Assembly (NCBI GenBank): GCA_028285185.1
Contig: JANQQD010000173.1
Coordinates: 1-36,046 of the forward strand
From: Anaerolineae bacterium
GTDB lineage: Bacteria; Pseudomonadota; Alphaproteobacteria; DSM-16000; Inquilinaceae
Length of the DNA stretch: 36,046 bases
Direction of reading: 5' to 3'
The translations under genes were made by a program, and so were the position numbers. This document shows, piece after piece, positions 1 through 7,535 of this stretch (position 1 is the first letter of the stretch; each line of letters begins with the position of its first letter). Under the pieces are notes generated by a model. The model had not been told where the DNA came from. It ran no database searches and was given only the letters and a program-made list of their open reading frames with translations.

Positions 1-944
1 GCATCGTCCAGGTTCTCGTCGGCCAGGATGCCGAGACGGTCACGGAACAGCCGAAGCTGGCGGATGGGATAGAGCTGCGCGTTCGACGCGTGGGTATAGG
101 GCTGATGGCCGTCGCTCAGGCCCGCGAGCGCTTCCAACGCCCCCTCCACATCGTCGCCGATCCGGCCGTAGGACAGGAAGAAGGCGCGGATGCGATTCTT
201 CAGGTCTTCGCTGAGATCGGCACGGAACACCAGCGGGTCGCTCGGGATCAGCGGTGAGGTCCAGATCACGCGCACCTGGGCGGCGGCCTCGGGCACGTTG
301 GCCTCGCTGCGTGCCACCTGTTCGCTGTTGTTGGTGGCGGCAGTGACCTGACCGTTGGCGACCGCCATCAGGTTGGTCTCATGATTGGCGTTGCGGACGG
401 TCGAGAAGCATTCCTGCGGGTCGATGCCGTTCTGGGCGAAGACGTAGTAGCTCGGCACCAGAAAGCCCGAGGTGGAGTTCGGGTCGCCCATGCCAAAATC
501 GATGGTGCCGTCGCCGCAATGGGCGAACAGGTCGTCCAGCGACTGTATCTCGCTGTCGGCGTGCACCAGGATATGGGAATAGTAGCCCTGGGTGCCGTCC
601 AGCTTGACCTGGCGGGCGAAGATCTCGCCACCGGCACGGTCGACGGCCTGGATCGCCGACGCGTTGCCGAACCAGGCGACGGTGACCTGGCCGAAGCGCA
701 TCGCCTCGATCACGCCAGCATAGTCGCTGGCATAAAAGGCGTTCACGGTCATGCCCAGGGTCTCTTCCATGTCCTCCAGAAGCGGCTCCCACTGGCGGCG
801 GAGGTTCTGGGTCGACTCGGTAGAGATGATGCCGAAGTTGATTTCTTCGGGATCGCCCTCCAGCGGCTCCGGCTCTGCCAGAACGGGTGTCGCGGTCATC
901 GCCGTCGCAGCGACTGCGGCGACAGACAGCATCCTGCTCAACAT
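1..944 (-). CDS. phnD: PhnD-type phosphonate/phosphate/phosphite ABC transporter substrate-binding protein (3' end outside window)
   Basis: This is the periplasmic binding protein of an ABC importer for phosphonates or related phosphorus oxyanions. The frame stays open from the ATG at 944 to the window edge, giving 314 codons. The start is fixed by GGAGGAGGT at 952-960. A signal peptide covers residues 1-23 and ends VLA/EP. The mature part begins with the PhnD-like INFGIISTEST. It also has the ligand-loop motif DPNSTSGFLVPSYY, with Ser-Thr-Ser at about 157-159, and WTSPLIPSDPLVFR, all typical of the family (PF12974-like). It follows phnC by 104 bp. The permease genes presumably lie beyond position 1. 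The actual ligand (phosphonate, phosphite or phosphate) cannot be read from the sequence. The family call is firm; the symbol is by similarity. Confidence 0.93.
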   Translation of the reverse strand, partial: MLSRMLSVAAVAATAMTATPVLAEPEPLEGDPEEINFGIISTESTQNLRRQWEPLLEDMEETLGMTVNAFYASDYAGVIEAMRFGQVTVAWFGNASAIQAVDRAGGEIFARQVKLDGTQGYYSHILVHADSEIQSLDDLFAHCGDGTIDFGMGDPNSTSGFLVPSYYVFAQNGIDPQECFSTVRNANHETNLMAVANGQVTAATNNSEQVARSEANVPEAAAQVRVIWTSPLIPSDPLVFRADLSEDLKNRIRAFFLSYGRIGDDVEGALEALAGLSDGHQPYTHASNAQLYPIRQLRLFRDRLGILADENLDD

Positions 945-983
945 TGTGATACCTCCTCCGGTAGAAGCTCTCTTGTCTGGTGT

Positions 984-1006
984 GGGCCCGGACGGCACCC
1001 GGGCCC
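984..1006 (-). promoter_or_regulatory. GC-rich stem-loop between phnC and phnD
   Basis: GGGCCCGG (984-991) and CCGGGCCC (999-1006) form a perfect 8-bp stem with a 7-nt loop. It sits in the 104-bp gap between phnC and the phnD ribosome-binding site. No T-run follows on the minus strand, so it does not look like a simple intrinsic terminator. Stem-loops in this position commonly act in partial termination or in protecting one part of an ABC-transporter transcript. That role here is inference. Confidence 0.55.
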
Positions 1007-1048
1007 TTGGGAATTCGGCGCCTCGCACCGCTCTGATCGTGGGAGCGC

Positions 1049-1900
1049 CTAGATGGATCCGACGGCTACCGGCTGCGCGACCGGAGCGGCGGTATCCACA
1101 TCCTGTTCGGATTGCTGGCCCCAGCTGCCGGGCAGGATCAGTTCCTCGCTCTGGGCGCCGTAGAGTTCTGTGAGGAAGGCCGGCGTGAGCGCGCGCGACG
1201 GTCCGTCATAGACAATGCGTCCGTCGCGCAACGCCAAGGTGCGCGGGCAATAGGCGAAGGCATAGTCGACCTGGTGCAGCGACACGACCACGGTGATGCC
1301 GAAGGCCTGGTTGATGTGGGACAGGATCTCCATCACCCGGCGTGCCGATTTCGGGTCCAGCGAAGCAATCGGCTCATCGGCCAGCAGGATCTCTGCCTGC
1401 TGGACCAGCGCCCGGGCGATGGCGCCGCGCTGCTGCTGCCCCCCTGACAGGGTCGATGCGCGCTGCGTGGCAAACTCCGCCATGCCGACCTGGTGCAGCG
1501 CCTGCATCGCCAGCAGCCGCTCGGCCTTGGTGAACAGGCCCAGCGCGCCGCGCCATGCGGGCACCCGCCCCAGCACACCCAGCACTGCATTGGTCAGCAG
1601 AGACAGCCGGGTCACGAGATTGAACTGCTGAAAGATGACGCCGATGCGCGACCGCACATGGCGCGCCTCGGGCGTCAGCGATCCGTCTTCCTGGACCGTC
1701 TCACCCAACACCGAGACGGACCCGCCCCGGTCGCCGATGACGAGGCCGGAGATGTGGCGGATCAAGGTCGACTTTCCGGAACCCGAAGCCCCGATCAGAC
1801 CGACCATCTCGCCGCGTTGGACGGTCAGATCGATCCCGTCTAGGGCCTTGCTGCCCCGACCGAAAGTCTTGCTCAGCTGACGGATTTCGATGGCGTGCAT
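1049..1900 (-). CDS. phnC: PhnC-type phosphonate ABC transporter ATP-binding protein
   Basis: This is the cytoplasmic ATPase that powers the PhnD-dependent importer. From the ATG at 1900 it is 283 residues long. Walker A is GASGSGKST (37-45), the Q-loop is at 91-92, and the signature LSGGQQQR starts at 151. Walker B is ILLADE (171-176), followed by a D-loop ASLDP and the switch His209. All catalytic elements are intact and the sequence is PhnC-like throughout, including the LYGAQSEEL region near the end. A TTG at 1930 is in frame, but AAGGA abuts it with no spacing. The ATG at 1900 follows GGGGG at usable distance and gives the usual family N-terminus. It is the first gene of the transporter operon, and a Pho-box-like element lies 59-87 nt upstream. 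Confidence 0.93.
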   Translation of the reverse strand: MHAIEIRQLSKTFGRGSKALDGIDLTVQRGEMVGLIGASGSGKSTLIRHISGLVIGDRGGSVSVLGETVQEDGSLTPEARHVRSRIGVIFQQFNLVTRLSLLTNAVLGVLGRVPAWRGALGLFTKAERLLAMQALHQVGMAEFATQRASTLSGGQQQRGAIARALVQQAEILLADEPIASLDPKSARRVMEILSHINQAFGITVVVSLHQVDYAFAYCPRTLALRDGRIVYDGPSRALTPAFLTELYGAQSEELILPGSWGQQSEQDVDTAAPVAQPVAVGSI

Positions 1901-1958
1901 GCCGACGCCGGCCCCCAAAGATTGACCCAATCCTTAAGGCGACACCGGCGGCGGTTTG

Positions 1959-1987
1959 GCGTCAGTTGAATGAACTTTCAGTGACAC
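1959..1987 (-). promoter_or_regulatory. Pho-box-like triple 7-mer upstream of phnC
   Basis: On the minus strand GTGTCAC, AGTTCAT and CTGACGC are each separated by exactly 4 nt, giving an 11-bp period. The PhoB consensus unit is CTGTCAT with 4-nt spacers. Matches are 6/7, 4/7 and about 5/7, counting Y at the last position. The position 59-87 nt upstream of the phnC start, in the ppiB-phnC gap, suits phosphate-starvation control. No convincing -10 was found, so this is a candidate only. Confidence 0.45.
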
Positions 1988-2002
1988 GCCCTCTGGCGGT
2001 CC

Positions 2003-2464
2003 TTAGTCGGCGGCATCCGCGGCAATCTGCATCCGGACAATCACGTCCGGTTCTGCCGGCGGTTCGCCCCGCGTGATCGCATCGACATGCTCCATGCCTT
2101 CAACCACTTGGCCCCAAACGGTGTACTTGCCGTTCAGGAACGAACACGGGACGAAGGTGATGAAGAACTGGCTGTTGGCCGTGTCGGGATGCTGGGTACG
2201 CGCCATGCCCAAGGTGCCCCGGACATAGGGTTCGCCGGAGAATTCCGCCGGCAGATCGGGCAGCTCCGAACCGCCCCGCCCGGTGCCGGTCGGATCGCCC
2301 GTCTGTGCCATGAAGTCGTCGATGACGCGATGGAAGACGATGCCGTCGTAGAACCCCTCGCGCGTCAACGTCGTAATGCGTTCGACATGTTTGGGGGCGA
2401 GGTCGGGGCGAAGCTGTATGACGACGCGGCCGCCCTTCAGGTCCAGATAGATGCGGTCTTCCAA
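2003..2464 (-). CDS. ppiB: Cyclophilin-type peptidyl-prolyl cis-trans isomerase, TTG start
   Basis: This small cytoplasmic cyclophilin (153 residues) catalyses cis-trans isomerisation of Xaa-Pro bonds. It has FHRVIDDFMAQTGDPTGTG with the catalytic Arg, then QFFITF, and LNGKYTVWGQVVEGM. The human Trp121 position appears to be Phe (SFLNG), as in other bacterial members. The start is chosen as TTG at 2464. GGGAG lies 6 nt upstream, and the resulting protein begins MEDRIYLDLKGGRV, like other alphaproteobacterial homologues. A longer frame to 2557 exists, but its extra 31 residues are Arg/Cys-rich and look untranslated. No export signal is seen. It is read in the same direction as phnC but ends 102 bp upstream of it, so a shared transcript is uncertain. 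Confidence 0.9.
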   Translation of the reverse strand: MEDRIYLDLKGGRVVIQLRPDLAPKHVERITTLTREGFYDGIVFHRVIDDFMAQTGDPTGTGRGGSELPDLPAEFSGEPYVRGTLGMARTQHPDTANSQFFITFVPCSFLNGKYTVWGQVVEGMEHVDAITRGEPPAEPDVIVRMQIAADAAD

Positions 2465-2470
2465 AGTAAT

Positions 2471-2507
2471 CTCCCGAGCCAGCGCGTGATCTGCACGAAT
2501 TCGGGAG
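2471..2507 (-). promoter_or_regulatory. Inverted repeat that can mask the ppiB ribosome-binding site
   Basis: In the minus-strand transcript CTCCCGA (2507-2501) is perfectly complementary to TCGGGAG (2477-2471), with a 23-nt loop. TCGGGAG contains the Shine-Dalgarno sequence 6 nt before the TTG start. Folding would hide the ribosome-binding site. Whether it folds in the cell is unknown. Confidence 0.4.
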
Positions 2508-2630
2508 ACCCTAGAGATCGGGCAGGGCGACTGCAAGCCGACGCATCGCATGCGCAATGGGGACGCCCGGCAATGATGTGTCGCGGCCGGGCGTGATCGC
2601 CATCGTGCGTTTTGACCTCCGTCCTCGCGG

Positions 2631-4646
2631 TCAGGCCGCGCGCACCTGTTCGATGAAGGCGGAAACCTCTGTCGAAAGCGTGTCGGCTTGGTGCGACAGT
2701 CCCCGCGCTGCGTTCAGAACCTCAGTGGCGCCCTGGCCGGCTTCGCCTGCGGCCTGGCTTACCCCCGTGATCGCGGCGGTGACCTGTTGGGTGCCTGCCG
2801 ACGCTTCCTGCGCATTGCGGCCGATTTCCTGCGTCGCGGCGTTCTGCTCTTCGATCGCCGAGGCGACGGCGACCGACACCTCTTTCATCGCGGCGATCTT
2901 GTCGTTGATCAGGTGGATGGCATCGACGGTGGAGCCCGTCTGATCCTGGATCGCCTTGATCTGGCCGGCGATCTCTTCCGTTGCCTTGGCAGTCTGATTG
3001 GCCAGCGACTTCACTTCGCTGGCGACCACGGCGAAGCCCTTGCCCGCATCGCCGGCGCGGGCCGCCTCGATCGTGGCGTTGAGCGCCAGCATATTAGTCT
3101 GCTCGGCGATGTTGGTGATCAGGCCGATGACTTCGCCGATGCTGTCGGCCCGCTGGGCCAAGTTCTGCACCTGACCGTTGCTGGTCTCTGCCGCATCGGC
3201 GGCCTGTTCAGCCATGTCGGCCTGGCGCTGCACCTGCTGGCTGATTTCGGCGATGGAACTGCCAAGCTCGTGGGCCGCTGATGCCACGTTCTCCACATTC
3301 GCTTTCGCCTGCTCCGACGCGCTAGCCACCGTCGTCGACTGGCCGCTGGTCTCTTCTGAGATCGCGGACATGGATTCCGCCGTGGCCTGCAGTTCCGTCG
3401 CGGAGCTCGACACACCCTGCACGACATGGCCGACCTTCGCCTCGAACTCACCAGCAAGGCGGTGCATGACGGCGTGCCTTTCCTCCTCTGCCTTCTTCTC
3501 CGCTTCTTCCTGCTCCAGGCGCATGCGCTCTATGCGGATGGCGTTGTCCTTGAACACCTGGACAGCCGCAGCCATCTCGCCGATCTCATCGCGCTGGTTC
3601 CGGGCGGGCACTTCGGCGGCCGTGTCGCCGTCGGCGATCCGCCGCATGGCGGCAGTCATGCTGACGACCGGCCGGGAAATGCCGCGGCCGATGACGAAGG
3701 CGGCGACGGCGCCGATCGCCAACGCGATACCGGCCACGATCAGCATGGTGATCACCGCGTTCTTAATGGCGGCGGTGGCCTGCGGGCCCAGCGTGTCCTG
3801 CTCGGCTTTGATGGCCAGCTCGAACTCTTCGATCTCGGTCGCGATCTGCGGGCCGATCACGTCAAGCTGGTCGACAATGATGGCATTGCGTTCGTTGATG
3901 ACATCGTACACCTCGTCGAAGGCTGCCTCGTATTGAGAGACCAGGTCTTCGACTTCCGCGGCCAGCATGCGACGCTGCGGGTTCTGCAGGCTCTCCAGAA
4001 GGATGTGCGCATTCTCCTCCAATGCGCCGAATTCCCGGATCACGCGCTCGTACGATGCGCTGTCGTTGTCGACCAGGAAGCGCATCACGTACAGGCGGCC
4101 CAGCAGCAGGTTGCGCAGCACGCGGCCTGCATAGACGGCCGCCTCCGCGTCGTTCGCCTGGAAGGCGCTTTCCATGATTTCGGTCAGCGTGCGTTCGATT
4201 TGCGGACCGATCTGGTTGAGCTGGCCGTTGACGATCTCATTGCGCTGCTCCTGACGTCCGACCACCAGTTCGAACTGCTCCGTATAGTGCGCGAGATCCG
4301 CCTTGATCGCCTCCAAGAGCGCGATGTGATCCGCCTCCACGACCAGGTGAAGCGCCTCCTCGATCAGCTCTGAGGTCAGCTCCTCATAGTGGCGGACCTC
4401 GTCGGCCTCTTCGCTGGTGCCGCGGATGATGAAGTCTTTCACGTTCATCCGCGTCATCAGCATGTTGGCCTGAACACGCCCGATCGCATTGGTGGCGCGC
4501 GCCAGGCCGCGATAGGTGCCGAAACTCTCATCCGCACCATTCAGCGAGACGTAGCCGACACCGCTGGTCACCACCAACAACGACAGCACGACGGCAAAGC
4601 CGGCCCAGATCTTGGCGCCGATCCTTAGTTTTAGAAGTGTTCTCAT
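2631..4646 (-). CDS. Methyl-accepting chemotaxis protein A with all-helical (HBM-like) sensor domain
   Basis: This is a 671-residue transmembrane chemoreceptor that passes periplasmic ligand state to CheA/CheW. TM1 is about residues 12-33. An all-helical periplasmic domain spans about 34-296, built as two similar halves containing QLNQIGPQI and QLDVIGPQI, which suits the helical bimodular (HBM) class. TM2 is about 297-319, HAMP about 320-372, and the rest is a coiled-coil signalling domain. The conserved hairpin tip region includes [20 protein letters not shown]. There is no C-terminal CheR-tethering pentapeptide; it ends [11 protein letters not shown] 4646 is preferred, with a weak GAG-type ribosome-binding site. 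The longer frame opens with GTG at 4709 and would place 21 odd residues before TM1. MCP-B at 15556-18006 is a paralogue. The ligand is unknown. Confidence 0.92.
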   Translation of the reverse strand: MRTLLKLRIGAKIWAGFAVVLSLLVVTSGVGYVSLNGADESFGTYRGLARATNAIGRVQANMLMTRMNVKDFIIRGTSEEADEVRHYEELTSELIEEALHLVVEADHIALLEAIKADLAHYTEQFELVVGRQEQRNEIVNGQLNQIGPQIERTLTEIMESAFQANDAEAAVYAGRVLRNLLLGRLYVMRFLVDNDSASYERVIREFGALEENAHILLESLQNPQRRMLAAEVEDLVSQYEAAFDEVYDVINERNAIIVDQLDVIGPQIATEIEEFELAIKAEQDTLGPQATAAIKNAVITMLIVAGIALAIGAVAAFVIGRGISRPVVSMTAAMRRIADGDTAAEVPARNQRDEIGEMAAAVQVFKDNAIRIERMRLEQEEAEKKAEEERHAVMHRLAGEFEAKVGHVVQGVSSSATELQATAESMSAISEETSGQSTTVASASEQAKANVENVASAAHELGSSIAEISQQVQRQADMAEQAADAAETSNGQVQNLAQRADSIGEVIGLITNIAEQTNMLALNATIEAARAGDAGKGFAVVASEVKSLANQTAKATEEIAGQIKAIQDQTGSTVDAIHLINDKIAAMKEVSVAVASAIEEQNAATQEIGRNAQEASAGTQQVTAAITGVSQAAGEAGQGATEVLNAARGLSHQADTLSTEVSAFIEQVRAA

Positions 4647-4808
4647 TTTCTCATGCCCGTTTTGTCGTGTGATCACCAGCAGCCCCAAAGCGCCCTGATT
4701 GAGATGCACTGTAGCAAGCGCATATAAAAATTTTGTGAAGAGGCTACCTTGAATCAGAAAAAATACCCACCTATATGGCTGTCGGGCAGAGAGAGTGCCT
4801 ATTGATAG

Positions 4809-4853
4809 TGGAATCGTTCATTATTGGTTAACAGAACGACTTTAACGATTCCA
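4809..4853. repeat. 10-bp inverted repeat with nested arms in AT-rich DNA
   Basis: TGGAATCGTT (4809-4818) and AACGATTCCA (4844-4853) are perfect inverted arms around 25 nt. A second pair, CGTTC (4815-4819) and GAACG (4834-4838), is nested inside. It could be a regulator site or a cruciform-prone element upstream of MCP-A. The 5' UTR of MCP-A would include it only if transcription starts further away. Confidence 0.5.
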
Positions 4854-5164
4854 TAATTCTCATTACAGTTACATATATTACTACGTCTTTACATGTGAAT
4901 GGTTTTCGATTTCCAGCAATTTTCTTCAATGTGATTTACGGTTTTGTCCGCTTGGGCGCCAGCGGAACGGGCACCTGGGTCGGCATGGAAAGGGAGTCCG
5001 GGGGCTAGGACTAGGGGATGAGGTCTGTAGGCGGCCGGATCGAGAGACCGACGACTTCGGCGTTCGGCGCTTGATCGGCCGCCCATGCGGAGAACTAACG
5101 GCGGTGAGGGTGTGACAGTCCGCGTCATTGAGAGTCCAGATGTAGAAAACTCTTAATGATCTTC

Positions 5165-5181
5165 AGGTAGACTATCTACCT
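5165..5181. promoter_or_regulatory. 17-bp dyad upstream of the histidine kinase
   Basis: AGGTAGA (5165-5171), CTA, TCTACCT (5175-5181) is a perfect 7-bp dyad with a 3-nt centre. It ends 63 nt before the kinase ATG. The size and symmetry fit a dimeric repressor or activator site. No consensus promoter boxes are clear around it. Confidence 0.45.
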
Positions 5182-5244
5182 TCGCCGCTTGGAAGCCTGG
5201 GCGGACCGTAGAGGACCGCCACTAGGTGATCGGAGTCGTGGCGA

Positions 5245-6411
5245 ATGTTTGCGTTTCGGATCAGAAGGCCGGCGATGCCCGCGGGCAATGGCACACCACG
5301 CCCGGGCGGCGAGACCTTGCGCCATGGCGAAGCCCATGACCGGCCGCCGGCGGCCATCCCTTCGATCATCCGGGATGTCGCAATCGGGATCGTCATGTTC
5401 GTGGCGGCAGTCGGTCTGGCATCCGCCACGGACCTGAACGAGATCTGGATGGATTTCGCCGAGGAGCACGAAGACTATGAGATAGACGAACTGCCCATGG
5501 GCCTGTCCATCTTCTTCGCGGGGGCCATCTGGATGATCGTGCGGCGCCTGAAGCAGCTTCAGGTCGTTTCTCGGTGGCTTGCCTCGGAGATCGTGCGCAG
5601 GAAGAAGGCGGAAGCGGATGCCGTTGCGGCCAACCAAGCCAAATCCGACTTCCTGGCGATGATGAGCCATGAACTGCGGACGCCGCTGAACGCCGTCAAC
5701 GGCTTTTCCGAAGTCATGCGGCACGAGCTCTATGGCCCCATCGGGCATGCGAAATATAAGGAATATGCAGACGACATCCACCGCAGCGGGAACCGGCTGC
5801 TCGCCATCATCAACACCATTCTCGACCTGTCGAAGATCGAGGCCGGGAAGATGGAACTTCGGCAGAGCGAGATCTGGCTGTCCGACCTGGTGGAGGATGC
5901 GATCCGGGAACTGTCCATGCAGGCCTCCGTCGAGGGCATCCGCTTTGAACGGGCCGAAGGCACCAGCAACACGGTTGTGATCGGTGATCGCGGCCTGATC
6001 CTTCAGGCAGCGGCCAATCTGTTGTCCAACGCCGTCAAATTCACGGAAGCGGGCGGCGTCATCACGACCGGGATCCATTGCGATGACGACGGCAAGGTTC
6101 GGATTTCCGTCAGCGATACCGGTATTGGCATGGCGCCGGACCAGATCCCGATCGCACTGCAGGAATTCGGACAGATCGAAAGCGGCATGACCCGCAAATA
6201 CGCAGGAACGGGCCTGGGATTGCCGCTGACACGCCGCATCATGCTGGAACACGGCGGCGATCTGGAGATTGCGAGCCGCCCGGGCGAGGGCACGACCGCG
6301 ACTCTGGTCTTTCCGAAGAGGCGCGTGATCACCTCCGAACAGGTGCTGACCGAATTGCAAGCGGCGGACTCTGGTTCCGGATTGCCGGACACGTCGCGGA
6401 CGGCCGCGTAA
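5245..6411 (+). CDS. Orphan membrane sensor histidine kinase
   Basis: This 388-residue sensor kinase autophosphorylates on His and would pass phosphate to an unlinked response regulator. After a 40-residue basic N-terminus come two membrane segments, about 42-60 and 84-100. A short acidic loop of only about 23 residues (DLNEIWMDFAEEHEDYEIDE) joins them. A coiled coil leads to the H-box SHELRTPLN with His142. The N-box LLSNAVKF, the G1 box DTGIGM and the G2 box GTGLGLPL are intact. There is no PAS, receiver or large sensor domain, so the stimulus may be sensed in or at the membrane. The start is ATG 5245, with GGAG nine bases upstream. No response-regulator gene is adjacent, and the next gene is convergent. 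Confidence 0.9.
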   Translation: MFAFRIRRPAMPAGNGTPRPGGETLRHGEAHDRPPAAIPSIIRDVAIGIVMFVAAVGLASATDLNEIWMDFAEEHEDYEIDELPMGLSIFFAGAIWMIVRRLKQLQVVSRWLASEIVRRKKAEADAVAANQAKSDFLAMMSHELRTPLNAVNGFSEVMRHELYGPIGHAKYKEYADDIHRSGNRLLAIINTILDLSKIEAGKMELRQSEIWLSDLVEDAIRELSMQASVEGIRFERAEGTSNTVVIGDRGLILQAAANLLSNAVKFTEAGGVITTGIHCDDDGKVRISVSDTGIGMAPDQIPIALQEFGQIESGMTRKYAGTGLGLPLTRRIMLEHGGDLEIASRPGEGTTATLVFPKRRVITSEQVLTELQAADSGSGLPDTSRTAA

Positions 6412-6509
6412 GTTCGGCCAACTGCCATCAACCTGACACTGAGATGGGTGCCTCCCGTGCCGTCAGCGCCTGCTGGGGAACGGCCCTGTACGGACGTCGA
6501 GGCTTGCCG

Positions 6510-7535
6510 TCATGCGCTGCCAAGCGCACCCGCGAGGAACGGCAGGCTGATGTCCATGCGGTAGGCGACGTTGGAATGCGTCGCCGGAAACTCCTCGTAC
6601 CGGTGATCGATGCCGTGCCGGCGCAATGCCCGGACAAACCGCCGCGTTCCGTAGAGGATGTTGTACTGATCGCGCGTACCGCAATCGACGTAGAGCGCCC
6701 TTAAGCGCTTCAGGTTGTCCAGCCACGGCCCCGGCTGACCTTCAACCGTGCGGGCAGGGTCCCAGGCAAGCCAGTTCGCCCACCTGTCCGCGATGATCTC
6801 GCAGGTTTCCGGATCGACCGGTAGGCGGATGCCGAACGGGCTCTCGGGATCGGGGTCGTATGTGGCGCACATGCCGAGCATCATCAGGCAACTGATCTCG
6901 TCCCCGTCCGGCGCTTCGGTCTGGGCGAAGGTGCTGAGGAACGACTCAATCGAGCCGCCATGGCGGCTCAGCACCCGAAGCCCGGCCGGCATCTCGGGCA
7001 GATAGACCCATTCGAAGCCCATATCGCCGGAATGGCATGCCGCGGCGGACCAGATTTCGGCGCGCCGCAGCACATGCTGGATGGCGCCGAAGCCGCCGGA
7101 ACTTTTGCCCATGATGCCGCGGCGGTCCGGGCCGCCGCAGCGGAACGCGCGCTCGACCGCCGGCAGCATGTCGTCGACCAGGTAGTCTTCCCAGCGGCCC
7201 ATCACGGGGCTGTTTATGTACTGATTGCCGCCCAGACGCGTGAAGGCGTCGGGCATGGCGACGACCACCGGGGGCAGGGCGCCATCGGCCGTCAGACGGT
7301 CCAGCCTCTCCGGCAGGTTCTCGCCGAAATTGCGCCAGCCCGCCTGTCCCAGGCCGCTGCCGGTATAGCCCGCCAGACTCACGATCAGTGGCAATCCGGC
7401 GCCATCATGCCCATGGGGCCGCCAGACCGGCACTTTGCGGTCGGTTGCTTCGCCCAGCAGATTGCCGGCCAGCGAACGGCCGTCGACGGTCAGCACGTCG
7501 ACCCGGCCCGCGGGGATGTCGGGAAATCGGCGCAT
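6510..7535 (-). CDS. Alpha/beta-hydrolase esterase (esterase D/PF00756-like), coupled to uppP
   Basis: This 341-residue hydrolase has no signal peptide. The nucleophile elbow is GKSSGG with Ser145 (G143-K-S-S-G147). The general acid is probably the Asp of CGTRDQYN, and the catalytic His320 lies in ATHSNVAY. The segment PPVVVAMPDAFTRLGGNQYINS, split over a conserved loop, resembles putative esterases such as EstD/S-formylglutathione hydrolase and feruloyl esterases. The ATG at 7535 overlaps the uppP stop by one base (TGATG), so translation is probably coupled. A longer upstream frame is only the uppP antiframe. The substrate is unknown. Being tied to UppP suggests, without proving, a lipid or cell-wall related ester. 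Confidence 0.85.
   Translation of the reverse strand: MRRFPDIPAGRVDVLTVDGRSLAGNLLGEATDRKVPVWRPHGHDGAGLPLIVSLAGYTGSGLGQAGWRNFGENLPERLDRLTADGALPPVVVAMPDAFTRLGGNQYINSPVMGRWEDYLVDDMLPAVERAFRCGGPDRRGIMGKSSGGFGAIQHVLRRAEIWSAAACHSGDMGFEWVYLPEMPAGLRVLSRHGGSIESFLSTFAQTEAPDGDEISCLMMLGMCATYDPDPESPFGIRLPVDPETCEIIADRWANWLAWDPARTVEGQPGPWLDNLKRLRALYVDCGTRDQYNILYGTRRFVRALRRHGIDHRYEEFPATHSNVAYRMDISLPFLAGALGSA

Larger units (their letters stand above)
4647..5244. other. AT-rich divergent intergenic region between MCP-A and the histidine kinase
   Basis: No gene is supportable in these 598 bp. The stretch 4801-4920 is only about 32% GC by direct count, in a window whose genes are far richer. It holds an inverted repeat at 4809-4853, and a 17-bp dyad lies at 5165-5181 near the kinase. 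It must contain the promoters of both flanking genes, which are transcribed away from it. Short open frames on the minus strand here have no ribosome-binding site and an unusual composition. Confidence 0.6.

Noticed and set aside
2626..2640. Terminator at the end of MCP-A (CGCGG-TCAGG-CCGCG)
   Set aside because: The stem is only 5 bp and contains the stop codon itself, with no T-run.
4730..4860. A sigma-28 flagellar-type promoter for MCP-A
   Set aside because: TAAAG and an AATAA-like element occur, but the spacing and the second box do not fit TAAA-N15-GCCGATAA.
4889..5128. A 79-codon minus-strand frame in the MCP-A/kinase gap
   Set aside because: No ribosome-binding site, Arg/Pro/Ser-rich composition and a start far from any promoter-like signal.
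5176..6360. A 394-codon open frame on the minus strand across the histidine kinase
   Set aside because: It is antisense to intact kinase motifs, rich in His, Arg and Gly, with no domain or ribosome-binding site. It is a GC-rich shadow frame.
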